64,000 nt of DNA, taken from contig NZ_JBKQWU010000012.1 in assembly GCF_047275745.1 (NCBI RefSeq), forward strand, positions 1 to 64,000. Reading direction: 5' to 3'. The notes beneath the pieces are model-generated. The model saw only the letters and a list, made by a program, of their open reading frames with translations, had not been told where the DNA came from and made no database searches. Numbering within the stretch: the first letter of the stretch is position 1; each line of letters opens with the position of its first letter. Shown here in pieces: positions 1 to 8,666 of this stretch. This DNA comes from Amaricoccus sp047275745 (GTDB taxonomy: Bacteria; Pseudomonadota; Alphaproteobacteria; Rhodobacterales; Rhodobacteraceae). A program made the translations under genes and the position numbers.

Positions 1-48
1 ATCCGAGGTCTCCGCGCTCGAAGCTCCTCCGTGCTCATTCTCACCCAT
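1..48 (-). CDS. Possible 5' end of a gene leaving the window
   Basis: A minus-strand ATG at 46-48 is preceded by a good Shine-Dalgarno sequence (GGAGGT at 55-60, six bases upstream). Only 16 codons lie inside the window, too few to recognise a family. It may be the start of a gene belonging to the mobile debris on this side, but nothing in the sequence proves that. Confidence 0.3.
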   Translation of the reverse strand, partial: MGENEHGGASSAETSD

Positions 49-75
49 CTCAACACCTCCGTCGGCCCAAATTAA

Positions 76-2991
76 GCCGTCTGGGATGTCTCAAGAAACC
101 CTGGGGCGGAGGAGGTCGGAGATCTCGCCCATGGCGGCGAGAGCGGCGCCGTCGCCGAACTTGAGGATGCGCGGGCGACCGCTCTGCGCGCCTATGAGAA
201 GGCCTTGCGCGACTATCTGGCCGCCGAGCCCGCGTATCGCGAGGCGCTCGACGCGGCCAAGGAGGCGCGAGCCGCGGCGCAGGAAGCGAATGTCCCCGAG
301 AAGGACTGGCCGAAGCTGCCGAAGGAATTGAAGGCCCCGGTTCGGCCCGGCCCGCTCACGGCGGCCGTCACCGAGCGGTCGGGTTATGCCCGCGCCGCCC
401 TCGCCGCGCTGAACGACATCGGCGAGGCGTCGATCGGCACCATGATCGAACTCAAGGTCGGCAACGTCGACGTGTTGCTTTCCCGGCAAAAGGACCGGCT
501 CAACAATATCTATTACGAGGTCGTCGCGGACATTGGCGCCGACCGGCCGATCACGATCGGCGAGGCCGACGCCAAGATCCCGGCCAACTCGCCGAGGCTG
601 CAAGCCTCGCTCATGCCCGAGGTCATCGCCCGGAAGATCGCCGAGGCGGGAGAGCGCGCGCGGGAGGAAGTCGAATGGCTCGACAACCGCCTGCCTCGCG
701 AGAAGGAAGCGGCCGAACTTGAGATTGACGACACCGAGGTCAAAGAGGCCGAGCGGCTGTCCGACTGGTACAAGAAGAAGGTGATGCTGGCCGAGGTCGC
801 CGCCGACCGCGCCAGGGCGGCGCGGCCGAACCGATACATCGCCGCCTCATCGCGACCGCTCAGGGGCTTCCGGTCGGTCCAGGACACCAAAACGCACGTG
901 TTCGAAAATGCCGGCGAGATCTATGATGGGACCGGCCTCAGCGCCGGGCAGTATTTCGAGGCAACCCGCAGGAGCGACGAGGCGCCCGTCATCGTCATGG
1001 CCAAGCGCGAAAAAGACGCCATGATCGTGGAGGACGTGATCGAAGAACCGGATCAGGCGCGGCGCGAGCGCGAGAACCCGACGCTGCCGCGTCGGCGCGG
1101 CGCGGCGCGGCGGGAGCCGATGGTCGATGGCGACGGGCCCACGCTGCGCGAGATGGCCCAGGCGGGCGCCGAGAGCGGCGTTGTGCTGACGCCGCGGTTC
1201 CGCGAGATGCGCGCCAAGGTCGCCGCCGACATGCGGTCCCGGCTCGATGGCATGGGCATGGGATGGGCCGGCGCCGCCGTCTCCGACATCATCATGGACG
1301 GCGGCGCGATGGTCTACGGGATCTATCGCCCGGCATCCTCGCTCATCGAGATCGCGCTCGCGGCTCCGACCGACGCCGATGTGGGCGCCCTCCAATCTGG
1401 CGGCAGGGTCCGCGCTCTCGGCGCCTCCAGCTATGAGCAGACCCTCGACCATGAGGCGATCCACGCGCTCCGCGGCGCGGGGCTGTTCACTGACGAGGAA
1501 TGGTCGGCGCTTGTCGCGGAGGGCCGGGCCAACCCGGAGGTCAGGGACTGGTACGCGCAATCCGGCTACGATGACCGCTACGGCGACGCCACCGAGTTCA
1601 AGGACCAAGAGTTCGTCGCCGAGATGTTCGCGCGCTACCGCGCCGGAACCCGCTATGGCGGTTTGGTCGACAAGGCGCTCTCGAAGATCCGGCAAGTGAT
1701 CCGGGCCTTGCGCGGCGCGCTGCGCGGCAACGGCTTCACGACCGCCGATCAGGTTCTCAGGCGCATCGAGAGCGGCGAGATCGGCCGGCGCGCGAATGCG
1801 GCGGCGCCGGCGCGCGGCGCGGAGACCGGCCCGAGCCTCGCCCGCATGGCTCCCTCCGAAGCGCGCAAGACCGAGCGCGGCAAGATCGGCAACACGATCA
1901 CCCAGGCGATGAACGGCGACTATGGCATCCTCGGGCTCGTTCCGGGCAGGCCGCTGTTCACCGAGCTCGGCAAGGAGATGCCGAGCGCCGGTCAATACCT
2001 GCATCTCAAGAGCGAGATGGACGCCCTTCGCAACGAATGGCACGCGGACACCGACCGGATCGCCCAGGACTGGCGCGCGCGCTCGGCCAAGCATGGCGAA
2101 GCGAACGCGAAGCTCATGGAGATGATGCACGACAGCACCGTCGCCGGGCTCGACCCCTCGCAGCCGTTCCAGCGCGATCCGCGGAAGTCTCCCGATGACG
2201 AGGCCGAACGCTGGTCCGAATACCAGCGGCTTCGCAAGGTCTACACCGGGCTGCCCGAGGAACTGCGCGGGATCTACGGCACCGTCCGCGACCAGTATCA
2301 GAAGCTCTCCGACGCGACCGACGCGGCGCTCCTGAAAAACATCGAGGCCAGCATGAACTATGGCCTGGAGCGGGCGAAGCGCGCCCGCGACGAGGCGGTT
2401 CAGCGGGCGACCGATGACGGCCTCTCGGGCGCGGCCTACGACAGCGCCGTGGCAGCGGCCGAGCGGCGGTATGCGGCGGCGAAGAAGGTGAGCGGCTGGA
2501 ACAAGCGGGCTCGGATGCTGGATCTTCGCCGGCAGTTCGAGAAGAACAAGGTGCCCGCGCCCTACTTCCCCCTGGCGCGCTTCGGCGACTTCTTCGTCAC
2601 CGTGCGCGACAAGGAGACGAAGAAGGTCATCGCCTTCTCGCGGTTCGAGCGCGCCGGCCCGACGATCGGCGATGCCGCGCGGCGGCTCGCGGGGATGCCC
2701 GCCCGGCCCGACCAGCAGACATTCGCCAATCAGATGCGCGCCGAGGGGCATGACGTGGAGGTCGGCACGCTCGGCAAGGACCGGGTGATTTCCGGGGGCG
2801 CCGACGCGGCGTTCATCGGCGACGTTGAGGAAATTCTCGCGGGCGCGGGCGTTTCCGAAGGCATCATGGATCAGGTCTGGCAACGCTGGCTCGAAAGCCT
2901 GCCCGACATGTCGGTGCGAAGAGCCGCATCCACCGGAAGAACACGCCGGGCTGGAACGCCCACGACACCCGCGTCTTCGCCATCCAGCTCA
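76..2991 (+). pseudogene. Frameshifted, truncated phage-type large polyvalent protein
   Basis: The frame is open from a stop at 73-75 and encodes a long charged protein rich in Ala, Arg and Glu, of the kind found as giant polyvalent proteins in phages and conjugative elements. It contains a zinc-metallopeptidase-like HEAIH motif (codons at about 1450-1464) followed by a long helical segment (about 1860-2900). No good start with a ribosome binding site is visible, so the 5' part is probably missing. Near 2922 one base appears lost from an AAG/AAA run. The expected continuation (RIHRKNTPGWN and onward) is found in a neighbouring frame for about 25 codons, and then the gene is cut off by a transposase fragment. 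The family assignment is inferred from overall character and not from a decisive motif; that the gene is broken is much better supported. Confidence 0.5.
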
Positions 2992-3234
2992 ACCCTCGTT
3001 CCCTGCTTCACGCCGGTCGCGAGCCCCGAGAGCAACGGCATGAGCGAGGCCTTCGTAAGGACCCTGAAGCGTGACCACCTTCGCGTCAGCCCCGTGCACG
3101 ACAGCGGAACCGCGCTTGACCAGATCGCCGGATGGTTCGACGACTACAACGAGAACCATCCTCATTTCGGGCTACGAATGCGCTCGCCCCGCGAGTTCAG
3201 ACGCGCCCATCAACCCGCCGAGGTGTCCGGTTAA
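2992..3234 (+). pseudogene. IS3-family transposase OrfB, C-terminal remnant
   Basis: About 80 codons match the end of the DDE integrase core of IS3-family OrfB proteins: the conserved block VASPESNGMSEAFVRTLKRD, then the glutamate-containing stretch, then DYNENHPHFGLRMRSPREF before the stop at 3232-3234. The first aspartates of the DDE triad and all of OrfA are missing, so it cannot be active. It is read in the same frame as the upstream polyvalent protein, creating an artificial fusion. It marks the insertion or recombination event that truncated that gene. Confidence 0.8.
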
Positions 3235-3825
3235 ACAGCGGCAACACCAGCGACGCTCGTCCGCCTCTGGTCGTCGGCGCCGTATCTGCTGAACAATTCC
3301 GTCGGCTACTATACGAACGATCCCTCGGTGGAGGGGCGGATGCGCGCCTTCGAGGATGGCATCGGCCAGGTGCTTTGGCCGGAACGCAGGGAGAAGGATG
3401 CCGAGCTCGGCGACAAGCTGCCCTGCAAGATCGACGGGATCACGGCGCGGAGCCTTCTGATCATCCCGCGCGGTTTTCTGCCCGATTTTCTCGTGGATGT
3501 GGCCGAGCCGCTGCGGGACGAGCTGCCGTAGCTTCTGAACGCGAACGGTGACATCGAGCTGGGTCCGATCCCGAAGGGCACGCCGATCGGCCTGCTGTCG
3601 AACCCCGACCTTCGGCCTGACCAGGCCAACCTCATTGAGCGCGCGAGGCACGACCTCCGGCTCCTCCGGCTGCTCATCCGGGTGAAATGTGAGCTCAAGG
3701 CCCTGCCGCCCGACTCCAGCGACGAGGAGGCCCGCCTCGCATTCCGCGATCTGGTTGGGCCGATGCTCGAACTCAGCAAATGTCCCGATCTCGTGGTCAA
3801 CCGCGGGCATCTTTTCGGGACAGGG
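3235..3825 (+). pseudogene. C-terminal remnant of a c-type cytochrome-like protein
   Basis: Translation of frame 1 from 3235 gives LWSSAPYLLNNSVG, DPSVEGRMRAFEDGI and LLWPERR-like segments, then a proline/glycine-rich stretch ending in CPDLVVNRGHLFGTG. This pattern resembles the C-terminal part of large membrane-associated c-type cytochromes of alphaproteobacteria. The frame is interrupted by a TAG at 3529-3531, after which recognisable sequence continues for another 98 codons. No CxxCH heme motif and no start remain. Both ends are abrupt, so this is a decayed fragment. The family call rests on recalled motif similarity. Confidence 0.5.
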
Positions 3826-3854
3826 CATTCTGCTGGGATTCCCACGTCACCATT

Positions 3855-3995
3855 ATGCCGACCGGGGCGGTGGGCGTGCGACCCGGCCTCGCCGCTTTCG
3901 ACCTCGCGGAGAACAGCCGCGTGCGTCGCGGACTCGAGCGACGGCCGGTCGGCGCGCGGGCGCTGCGGCGCTGGCTGGCGGGGATCCGGCGATGA
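3855..3995 (+). pseudogene. Unrecognised short reading frame, probable gene tail
   Basis: A 46-codon frame from ATG 3855 ends in an arginine-rich tail (RRWLAGIRR). Its stop overlaps the next ATG by four bases (ATGA at 3992-3995), an arrangement typical of genuine operon neighbours, so it is probably the 3' end of a gene whose body has been lost. I do not recognise the family. Confidence 0.2.
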
Positions 3996-4186
3996 GTGGC
4001 GGGGCGACGGCGGCGGTTGATTTCGCTGACATCCAGGGCCTCGCGCGCTTCGGCCACGGACGGCTGCGCGCGGCCGAGTTCCTGCTGCTCGACTTCGCCG
4101 AGCCCGAGGCGGCGCGCGCCTGGCTGTGCGCAGCGCCGCTGACGACGGCGGAGCTGAGCGACGCGCCGGGCGAGACTTGGCCGTAG
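3992..4186 (+). pseudogene. N-terminal remnant of a DyP-type peroxidase-like protein
   Basis: The 64-residue product carries VDFADIQGL, RFGHGRL and a block EPEAARAWLCAAPLTTAEL that resemble the N-terminal region of DyP-type heme peroxidases (the DIQG motif and the alanine-rich helix before the first strand). Family members are about 300 residues or longer, and here a TAG stop at 4184-4186 ends the frame with no heme-binding region following. The gene is therefore truncated. The assignment rests on a short segment, so moderate confidence only. Confidence 0.45.
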
Positions 4187-4291
4187 TTCCCCGCATCCGG
4201 ACGCGCATCACCTCCGCGGCGCGCGGCTTGGCCGCTCCGGGTGGCCTCGGCGTCCGCAGGTACCGAATGGAAGCCCGAGCGGCCGCGCCCC

Positions 4292-5548
4292 TCACGACCT
4301 GGCGCGGCGCCAGTCGCGGATCTCCCGTTTCCAGCGATCGATGCGCTGGCGATAGCGATGGCGGCGTTCCTCGTAATGGTTCGGCCGCAGGCCCGCGCCG
4401 TCGTCGGCTCCGGAGCGGTAGAAGTTCGGCACCATCTTGTGGTCGGTCATCGGCAGGTGGAAGACCGGGCAGGCGGCGCTGGCCTGCGGCGGCACGATCC
4501 AGCTCCATTGCGCCGAGGTGACGCGGCCGGCCGCCTTCTCGCGCTGGTTGAACTCCATGAACTGCGCGCTCGCCGCGTGGTGATCGACCATCGTCACGCC
4601 TGCGCGGGCAAAGGAGCCGAGCACGGCGCGGTTCAGTTCGAGAAGCGCGCGGTCCTTCCAGAGCGGCGGCCTGGCGGAGGTATCCTCGCCGAGCGCGCGC
4701 GCGACGGGCCCAAGCAGGTCATAGCGGTTCTCGTCGGCGAAATTGCGCGAGGCGATCTCGGTCGACATGTAGTAGCCGTTGAACGGGGCGCAGGGATAGT
4801 CGATCCCGCCGATCGAGAGGATCATCCCGCTCACCACCGGCACCGCGTACCAGCGCAGGCCGAGCGCGTCGAACTCCGGATGGCCGGGCAGGGTGATCTC
4901 GACTTCCGGTCTGGCCTCGGGCGGGATCTCGTAGATGAGCCGCCGCCCCTCGCGGTCGCGCAGAATCATCGGCAGGAGGTCGAACATGCCGGGCTCCGCC
5001 GGCCGCTCCCAGCCGAGCGATTCAACCGTGCGCGTGAGCTCGATATTGCGCGGATCGCCGGTGACCTGGCCATCCTCGTGGAGATAGCCGGCATAGCGCA
5101 GCAGCTGGTCGCTCTCGACATAGGGCGGGATCTCGGCGCGCTTCACCGGGGCGAAGATCGAGATGATCGAGCGGACTCGGCCACCGCAATGCGCGTCCGT
5201 CAGATGGTCGAGCAGATAGCCCGCGATCTCGTCGGGATCGGCGACCTCCCGGAGGTCGCGGACCTCAAGCGACTTCCAGTGCAGCCGGCCGACGCAGCGC
5301 GCGTGGTTGCGCCAGGCAATGCGGGCGCCGAAGGCGAGTTCCTCGGGCGTATGCGCGTACCAGCCGTCGCGGGAGAGCGCGCGGCGCACCTCGGCCTCGC
5401 GCTTGCGCGACGCGCCCTCGCCAAGCTCGTTCTCGCGGTGAAAGCGGCGGATGAAGGCCACCGCTTCCTCGCGCCGCTCCATCGGCCCGATGCGCCTCAG
5501 CCGGCGGCGCAGCGGATCGGAGGCGGCCCTGGTGTCGACGCGGCTCAC
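4292..5548 (-). CDS. nos: Bacterial nitric oxide synthase, oxygenase domain only
   Basis: Predicted to oxidise L-arginine to citrulline and NO using a thiolate-ligated heme. The protein shows the NOS heme motif WRNHARCVGR (Cys at about residue 85), the block RYAGYLHEDGQVTGDP, the substrate-pocket segment GYYMSTEIASRNFADENRYD with the arginine-binding Glu, and the DHHAASAQF/W(I/L)VPPQASAACPVFH region near the C-terminus. There is no flavin reductase domain, so electrons must come from other cellular reductases as in other bacterial NOS enzymes. GTG at 5546-5548 overlaps the stop of the upstream radical SAM gene (GTGA), indicating translational coupling. The family core starts close to the ATG at 5480-5482, which is the alternative start (396 residues). 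Bacterial NOS proteins are typically about 360 residues. Confidence 0.93.
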   Translation of the reverse strand: MSRVDTRAASDPLRRRLRRIGPMERREEAVAFIRRFHRENELGEGASRKREAEVRRALSRDGWYAHTPEELAFGARIAWRNHARCVGRLHWKSLEVRDLREVADPDEIAGYLLDHLTDAHCGGRVRSIISIFAPVKRAEIPPYVESDQLLRYAGYLHEDGQVTGDPRNIELTRTVESLGWERPAEPGMFDLLPMILRDREGRRLIYEIPPEARPEVEITLPGHPEFDALGLRWYAVPVVSGMILSIGGIDYPCAPFNGYYMSTEIASRNFADENRYDLLGPVARALGEDTSARPPLWKDRALLELNRAVLGSFARAGVTMVDHHAASAQFMEFNQREKAAGRVTSAQWSWIVPPQASAACPVFHLPMTDHKMVPNFYRSGADDGAGLRPNHYEERRHRYRQRIDRWKREIRDWRRARS

Positions 5549-7131
5549 ATCAGACCATCGAAGGCATGGGCGGTGCGCCGCACGGGACGACGGTTGATCG
5601 CATAGACGATGTCGAGGATGCGCTTGTTCACCCGGCGATAGGCGCGGTGCGTGATCGCATCGTTCTGGTGGATCGCCCGGCCGTTGCGATGGTCGTAACG
5701 GCGCACCCGCATGTCCGGATAGGCGGCGGGATTCTCGACGACGCTGTTGTAGATCGGCGTGTCCTCGTGGATCGAGAAGTCGTTGTAGCGCACCCGGTCG
5801 AGATAGGGGGCGTGCGCGCGCAGGAAGGACTCGGTCGCTTCCAGATCCTCGGTGGTCTCGCCGGGATAGCCCTTGAACATCGTGACCCGCACGCTCAGTC
5901 CCGCCTCGTGGGCGTGCCGGATGAAGGCGGAATTGGCCTCGACGTGGCAACCCTTGTCCATCGAATCGAGAAGCCGCTGGCTGCCGCTCTCGAGCCCGAA
6001 GCTCACCCGCCGCATGCCCGCGTTCACCGCCTCGCGCAACTCGCGCCGGGAGAGGCCGTTGTCGGCTCGCTGATCGACATGGACGGTGCCGATCCATTCC
6101 GCGCCATGCACGGTGCGCTGGATCTCCTCGACGATGCCGCGCAGCATCGCCGGGTTCGAGTTGAGCTTGAGGTCGAGGAAGAGGAAGTTCTTGGTGTTGT
6201 GCCGGTGCGACTGTTCGCGCAGCTCGTTCATCACCTGCGCGACCGGGCGGGTGCGGAAGGTCCGGCCGCTCGCCGAGACGATGTCCGAGCAGAAGGCGCA
6301 TTTGTTCCACTGGCAGCCGCGCCCGGTCATCACCGGCACGACGCGGTGCTTGTAGAGATGCCAGGGGAAATCGGTGAAATCCGGGATCGGCAGCCGGTCC
6401 AGCCCCCTGAGCGGCGCGGCGGGCCGCGACCGGCGTCCGTCGGGCAGGAACACGCCCTCGAAGGCGAGCAGATCCTCGCCCGCGCAGACCGCCTCGACCA
6501 CGCGCGCCACGGTGAGGTCGGATTCGCCGCCAACGATCGCGGTCAGGCCGGGGATGTCCCGCCAGGCCTCCGCCGTGCCCGCGACATTGAAGAACGGGCC
6601 GCCGAGCACGACCGGGACGCCGAGGTCCTTCGCGATGCGGCAGATCTCGACCACGGTCTTGTAGTGCTGGAGATAGGCCGAGAGCAGGACCACGTCGGGC
6701 CGGTCGGCGAGCGCCTTCGCGGTCTCGCGCAGCACCCGCGGATCGGTGCGGTTGTTCCACCACTGACGCAGCCGCCGCGCCTCGTCGCGAGTCGCGCGGA
6801 GCGGCGCCCAGGTCGTGTGGTGCAGCCGGCGCGCGGCATGGTCGAGAATGGATTCGCGCCGCTCGCGTTCGGCCGCGACCACGCCATAGGCGAGCGGGCA
6901 GAGAACACGGGCCTCGAAGCCGGAATTGCGCAGGGTCGCGACCAGGAGTCCGATCGCAAGCGTCGGGAAGACCGAGAAATTGTTGAGATCGACGATCAGC
7001 GTGCGCCGGCGTGTGGTATTGAGCGGCCGGATCGCTGCCTCGGCCATGTCGGCCTTGCGTTCGTAGCGCACGGCCGCGCGCGGTCGGCGCACACGCCCAG
7101 CCTGCGCCGCCTCCAAAGGAGTGCCGCCCAT
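5545..7131 (-). CDS. B12-binding-type radical SAM enzyme, coupled to nitric oxide synthase
   Basis: 528 residues. Residues about 45-235 form a Rossmann-like B12-binding-type domain (TLIVDLNNFSVFPTLAIGLL, then VVLLSAY and VVLGGPFFNVAGT). A radical SAM core begins at about 265, with the cluster motif CQWNKCAFC (CX4CX2C, Cys 273/278/281), followed by GLESGSQRLLDSMDKG and VTMFKGYPGET, typical of the core. Such enzymes often do methyl transfer or other difficult chemistry on peptides, lipids or small molecules; the substrate cannot be read here. The start is supported by GAGGGT at 7135-7140. Its stop overlaps the NOS start, so the two are made together. No peptide precursor gene is obvious next to it. 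Confidence 0.85.
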   Translation of the reverse strand: MGGTPLEAAQAGRVRRPRAAVRYERKADMAEAAIRPLNTTRRRTLIVDLNNFSVFPTLAIGLLVATLRNSGFEARVLCPLAYGVVAAERERRESILDHAARRLHHTTWAPLRATRDEARRLRQWWNNRTDPRVLRETAKALADRPDVVLLSAYLQHYKTVVEICRIAKDLGVPVVLGGPFFNVAGTAEAWRDIPGLTAIVGGESDLTVARVVEAVCAGEDLLAFEGVFLPDGRRSRPAAPLRGLDRLPIPDFTDFPWHLYKHRVVPVMTGRGCQWNKCAFCSDIVSASGRTFRTRPVAQVMNELREQSHRHNTKNFLFLDLKLNSNPAMLRGIVEEIQRTVHGAEWIGTVHVDQRADNGLSRRELREAVNAGMRRVSFGLESGSQRLLDSMDKGCHVEANSAFIRHAHEAGLSVRVTMFKGYPGETTEDLEATESFLRAHAPYLDRVRYNDFSIHEDTPIYNSVVENPAAYPDMRVRRYDHRNGRAIHQNDAITHRAYRRVNKRILDIVYAINRRPVRRTAHAFDGLM

Positions 7132-7164
7132 AATACCCTCACCATAATGTTACCCCTGCGGCAA

Positions 7165-7193
7165 ATTCTCGCTCAGATGTGTCGCTCTGTCAA
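7165..7193 (-). promoter_or_regulatory. Candidate sigma70 promoter of the radical SAM-NOS operon
   Basis: On the minus strand a perfect TTGACA (7188-7193) lies 17 bp from GAGAAT (7165-7170, four of six matches to the -10 consensus), about 35 bp upstream of the radical SAM start codon. Predicted from consensus only. Confidence 0.4.
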
Positions 7194-7450
7194 AGGTGTT
7201 CGGCCGACGAATCGGGAGCGACGAGGAGTCCGGCGCGGGCCTTCAGCCGCGAGTATGTCGATTCGCGCGGGAGGCGTCGGGGTCGGTCCTGGGGCCATTT
7301 TCGCAGCCGCGGCATGAACTTCCGGCCGCGCTCACCGCATATCAGAGGCGGGCGGACAAACGTCTCCTCGACCGTGAACGGCCGCGTCGATCCGCCGCCC
7401 GCGCCGGTGGAGCGCCTTCGCGCGACGCGATCTTGCCGGATGCCGGGTCT

Positions 7451-7459
7451 GTCCACTAT
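7451..7459. promoter_or_regulatory. Operator-like motif GTCCACTAT upstream of the XRE-cupin regulator
   Basis: GTCCACTAT lies 10 bp before the regulator start codon. Its exact reverse complement ATAGTGGAC is found at 8070-8078 upstream of the acetyltransferase gene. The pairing suggests a binding site for the regulator encoded between them, with autoregulation. This is inference from the repeat. Confidence 0.4.
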
Positions 7460-7468
7460 GGTAGCACG

Positions 7469-8032
7469 ATGCGGCAGGACGATATCGATCTCAGGATTGG
7501 CGCCCGTATCCGCGCCGAAAGGGAAGGCCGCGGCTGGTCCCTGACCGACCTCGCGGAGCGGGCGTCGGTGTCGCGCGCGATGATCCACAAGGTGGAGCGG
7601 GGCGACAGTTCTCCGACCGCCAATCTGCTCGGCAAGCTTTCCGGAGCCTTCGGGCTCAGCATGTCGACCCTGCTGGCGCGGGCCGAGGCGGCCGGCGGAG
7701 ATCTCCTGCGCAGGGATGACCAGCCGGTCTGGACCGATCCGGAGACCGGTTATGTCCGGCGTCAGGTCTCGCCCCGGTCCGACATGCCGCTCGATCTGGT
7801 GCAGGTCACGCTTCCGGCGGGCAAGGAGGTGCCCATGCCGGCCTCGGCCTTCGCCTTCATCCGGCAGCTGATCTGGGTGCTCGACGGTGATCTCGTCTTC
7901 GTCGAGGGTGCCATTCACCACGAATTGCGCGCGGGTGACTGCCTGCGCCTCGGGCCGCCGGCGGAGTGCGTTTTTCGCAATGTCGGTGACCGTGCCTGCA
8001 CCTATGCCGTGATGGTCCTGCGCGACGGGTGA
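7469..8032 (+). CDS. XRE-family transcriptional regulator with C-terminal cupin domain
   Basis: 187 residues. An N-terminal helix-turn-helix (about residues 9-62: RIRAEREGRGWSLTDLAERA, then SVSRAMIHKVERGDSSPT) is followed by a cupin sensor domain (about 110-187; IWVLDGDLVFVEGAIHHELRAGDCL). This architecture usually senses a small ligand and represses or activates adjacent metabolic or efflux genes. ATG 7469 begins exactly at the expected N-terminus of the fold, though the ribosome binding site is weak. It precedes an acetyltransferase and an exporter gene in the same direction and likely controls them through the repeated ATAGTGGAC motifs. Confidence 0.88.
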   Translation: MRQDDIDLRIGARIRAEREGRGWSLTDLAERASVSRAMIHKVERGDSSPTANLLGKLSGAFGLSMSTLLARAEAAGGDLLRRDDQPVWTDPETGYVRRQVSPRSDMPLDLVQVTLPAGKEVPMPASAFAFIRQLIWVLDGDLVFVEGAIHHELRAGDCLRLGPPAECVFRNVGDRACTYAVMVLRDG

Positions 8033-8052
8033 GGGCGGGCCGAACGCGGCCA

Positions 8053-8099
8053 TTGACAGATCGTTCAATATAGTGGACTAGTTCACCATCATAGTGACG
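8053..8099 (+). promoter_or_regulatory. Promoter and operator region of the acetyltransferase-exporter pair
   Basis: A perfect -35 hexamer TTGACA (8053-8058) is followed by ATAGTGGAC (8070-8078) and a variant ATAGTGACG (8091-8099), 21 bp apart or two helical turns. GTGGACTAGTTCAC at 8073-8086 is a near-perfect palindrome around CTAG. The motifs cover the place where a -10 box and start site would lie, which fits repression by the upstream XRE-cupin protein. No clear -10 hexamer is visible. Confidence 0.4.
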
Positions 8100-8114
8100 G
8101 CTGGAGAGAGGCCC

Positions 8115-8666
8115 ATGAAGATTCGCGACGCGGCAGACGAGGATCTCGAGGAGGTCACGGCGATCTACAACGACGCCGTTGAGCAGACGACCGCCATCTG
8201 GAACGAGGTCAGGATCGGCGTCGACAACCGGCGCGCCTGGCTCGCGGATCGGCGGCGGGCAGGCTACCCGGTGCTGGTCGCCGTTTCCGACGACGGCGAC
8301 ATTCTGGGCTACGCCTCCTTCGGCGACTGGCGCGCGTGGGACGGCTATCGCCATACGGTCGAGCATTCGGTCTATGTCCGGAACGACCAGCGGGGCGCGG
8401 GCATCGGCCGAGCGCTCATGGAGGCGCTGATCGGCCGCGCCAGGGAACTCGGCAAGCATGTGATGGTGGCTGGCATCGAGGCCGGCAACACCGGCTCGAT
8501 CCGGCTGCATGAGAAGCTCGGCTTCGCGCGGGTCGGCCATCTGACCGAGGTGGGAACCAAGTTCGGCCGCTGGCTGGACCTGACCTTCCTGCAGCTGACG
8601 CTCGACGGGCGGACAGTTCCCGATCCCGTCCCCGATCCCGCTTCCGATCCGGCGGGCGAGCCGTGA
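8115..8666 (+). CDS. GNAT N-acetyltransferase, phosphinothricin/methionine-sulfoximine type
   Basis: 183 residues. The sequence follows the PAT/Bar-like branch of GNAT enzymes: IRDAADEDLEEVTAIYNDAV at the start, the acceptor-loop Trp region (GYASFGDWRAWDGYRHTVEHSVYV), the acetyl-CoA loop QRGAGIGRALM (about 100-110) and AGNTGSIRLHEKLGFARVG. Members N-acetylate phosphinothricin, methionine sulfoximine or related amino acid analogues; the substrate here is not proven. GGAGAGAGG lies just upstream of ATG 8115. An in-frame GTG at 8094 is a poorer start. The C-terminus has a short PDP repeat (PDPVPDPASDPAGEP). Its end overlaps the exporter gene by four bases. Confidence 0.87.
   Translation: MKIRDAADEDLEEVTAIYNDAVEQTTAIWNEVRIGVDNRRAWLADRRRAGYPVLVAVSDDGDILGYASFGDWRAWDGYRHTVEHSVYVRNDQRGAGIGRALMEALIGRARELGKHVMVAGIEAGNTGSIRLHEKLGFARVGHLTEVGTKFGRWLDLTFLQLTLDGRTVPDPVPDPASDPAGEP

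Noticed and set aside
847..2883. A 678-codon minus-strand frame inside the polyvalent protein region
   Set aside because: Repetitive Arg/Ala/Gly composition and no ribosome site; the plus-strand frame has protein-like segments including HEAIH.
4241..7317. Long plus-strand frames opposite NOS and the radical SAM gene
   Set aside because: They contain no motif, while the minus strand encodes two well recognised enzymes with overlap coupling.
7131..7469. Possible RiPP precursor peptide beside the radical SAM gene
   Set aside because: I looked on both strands for a short frame with a ribosome site and a leader/core pattern and saw none.
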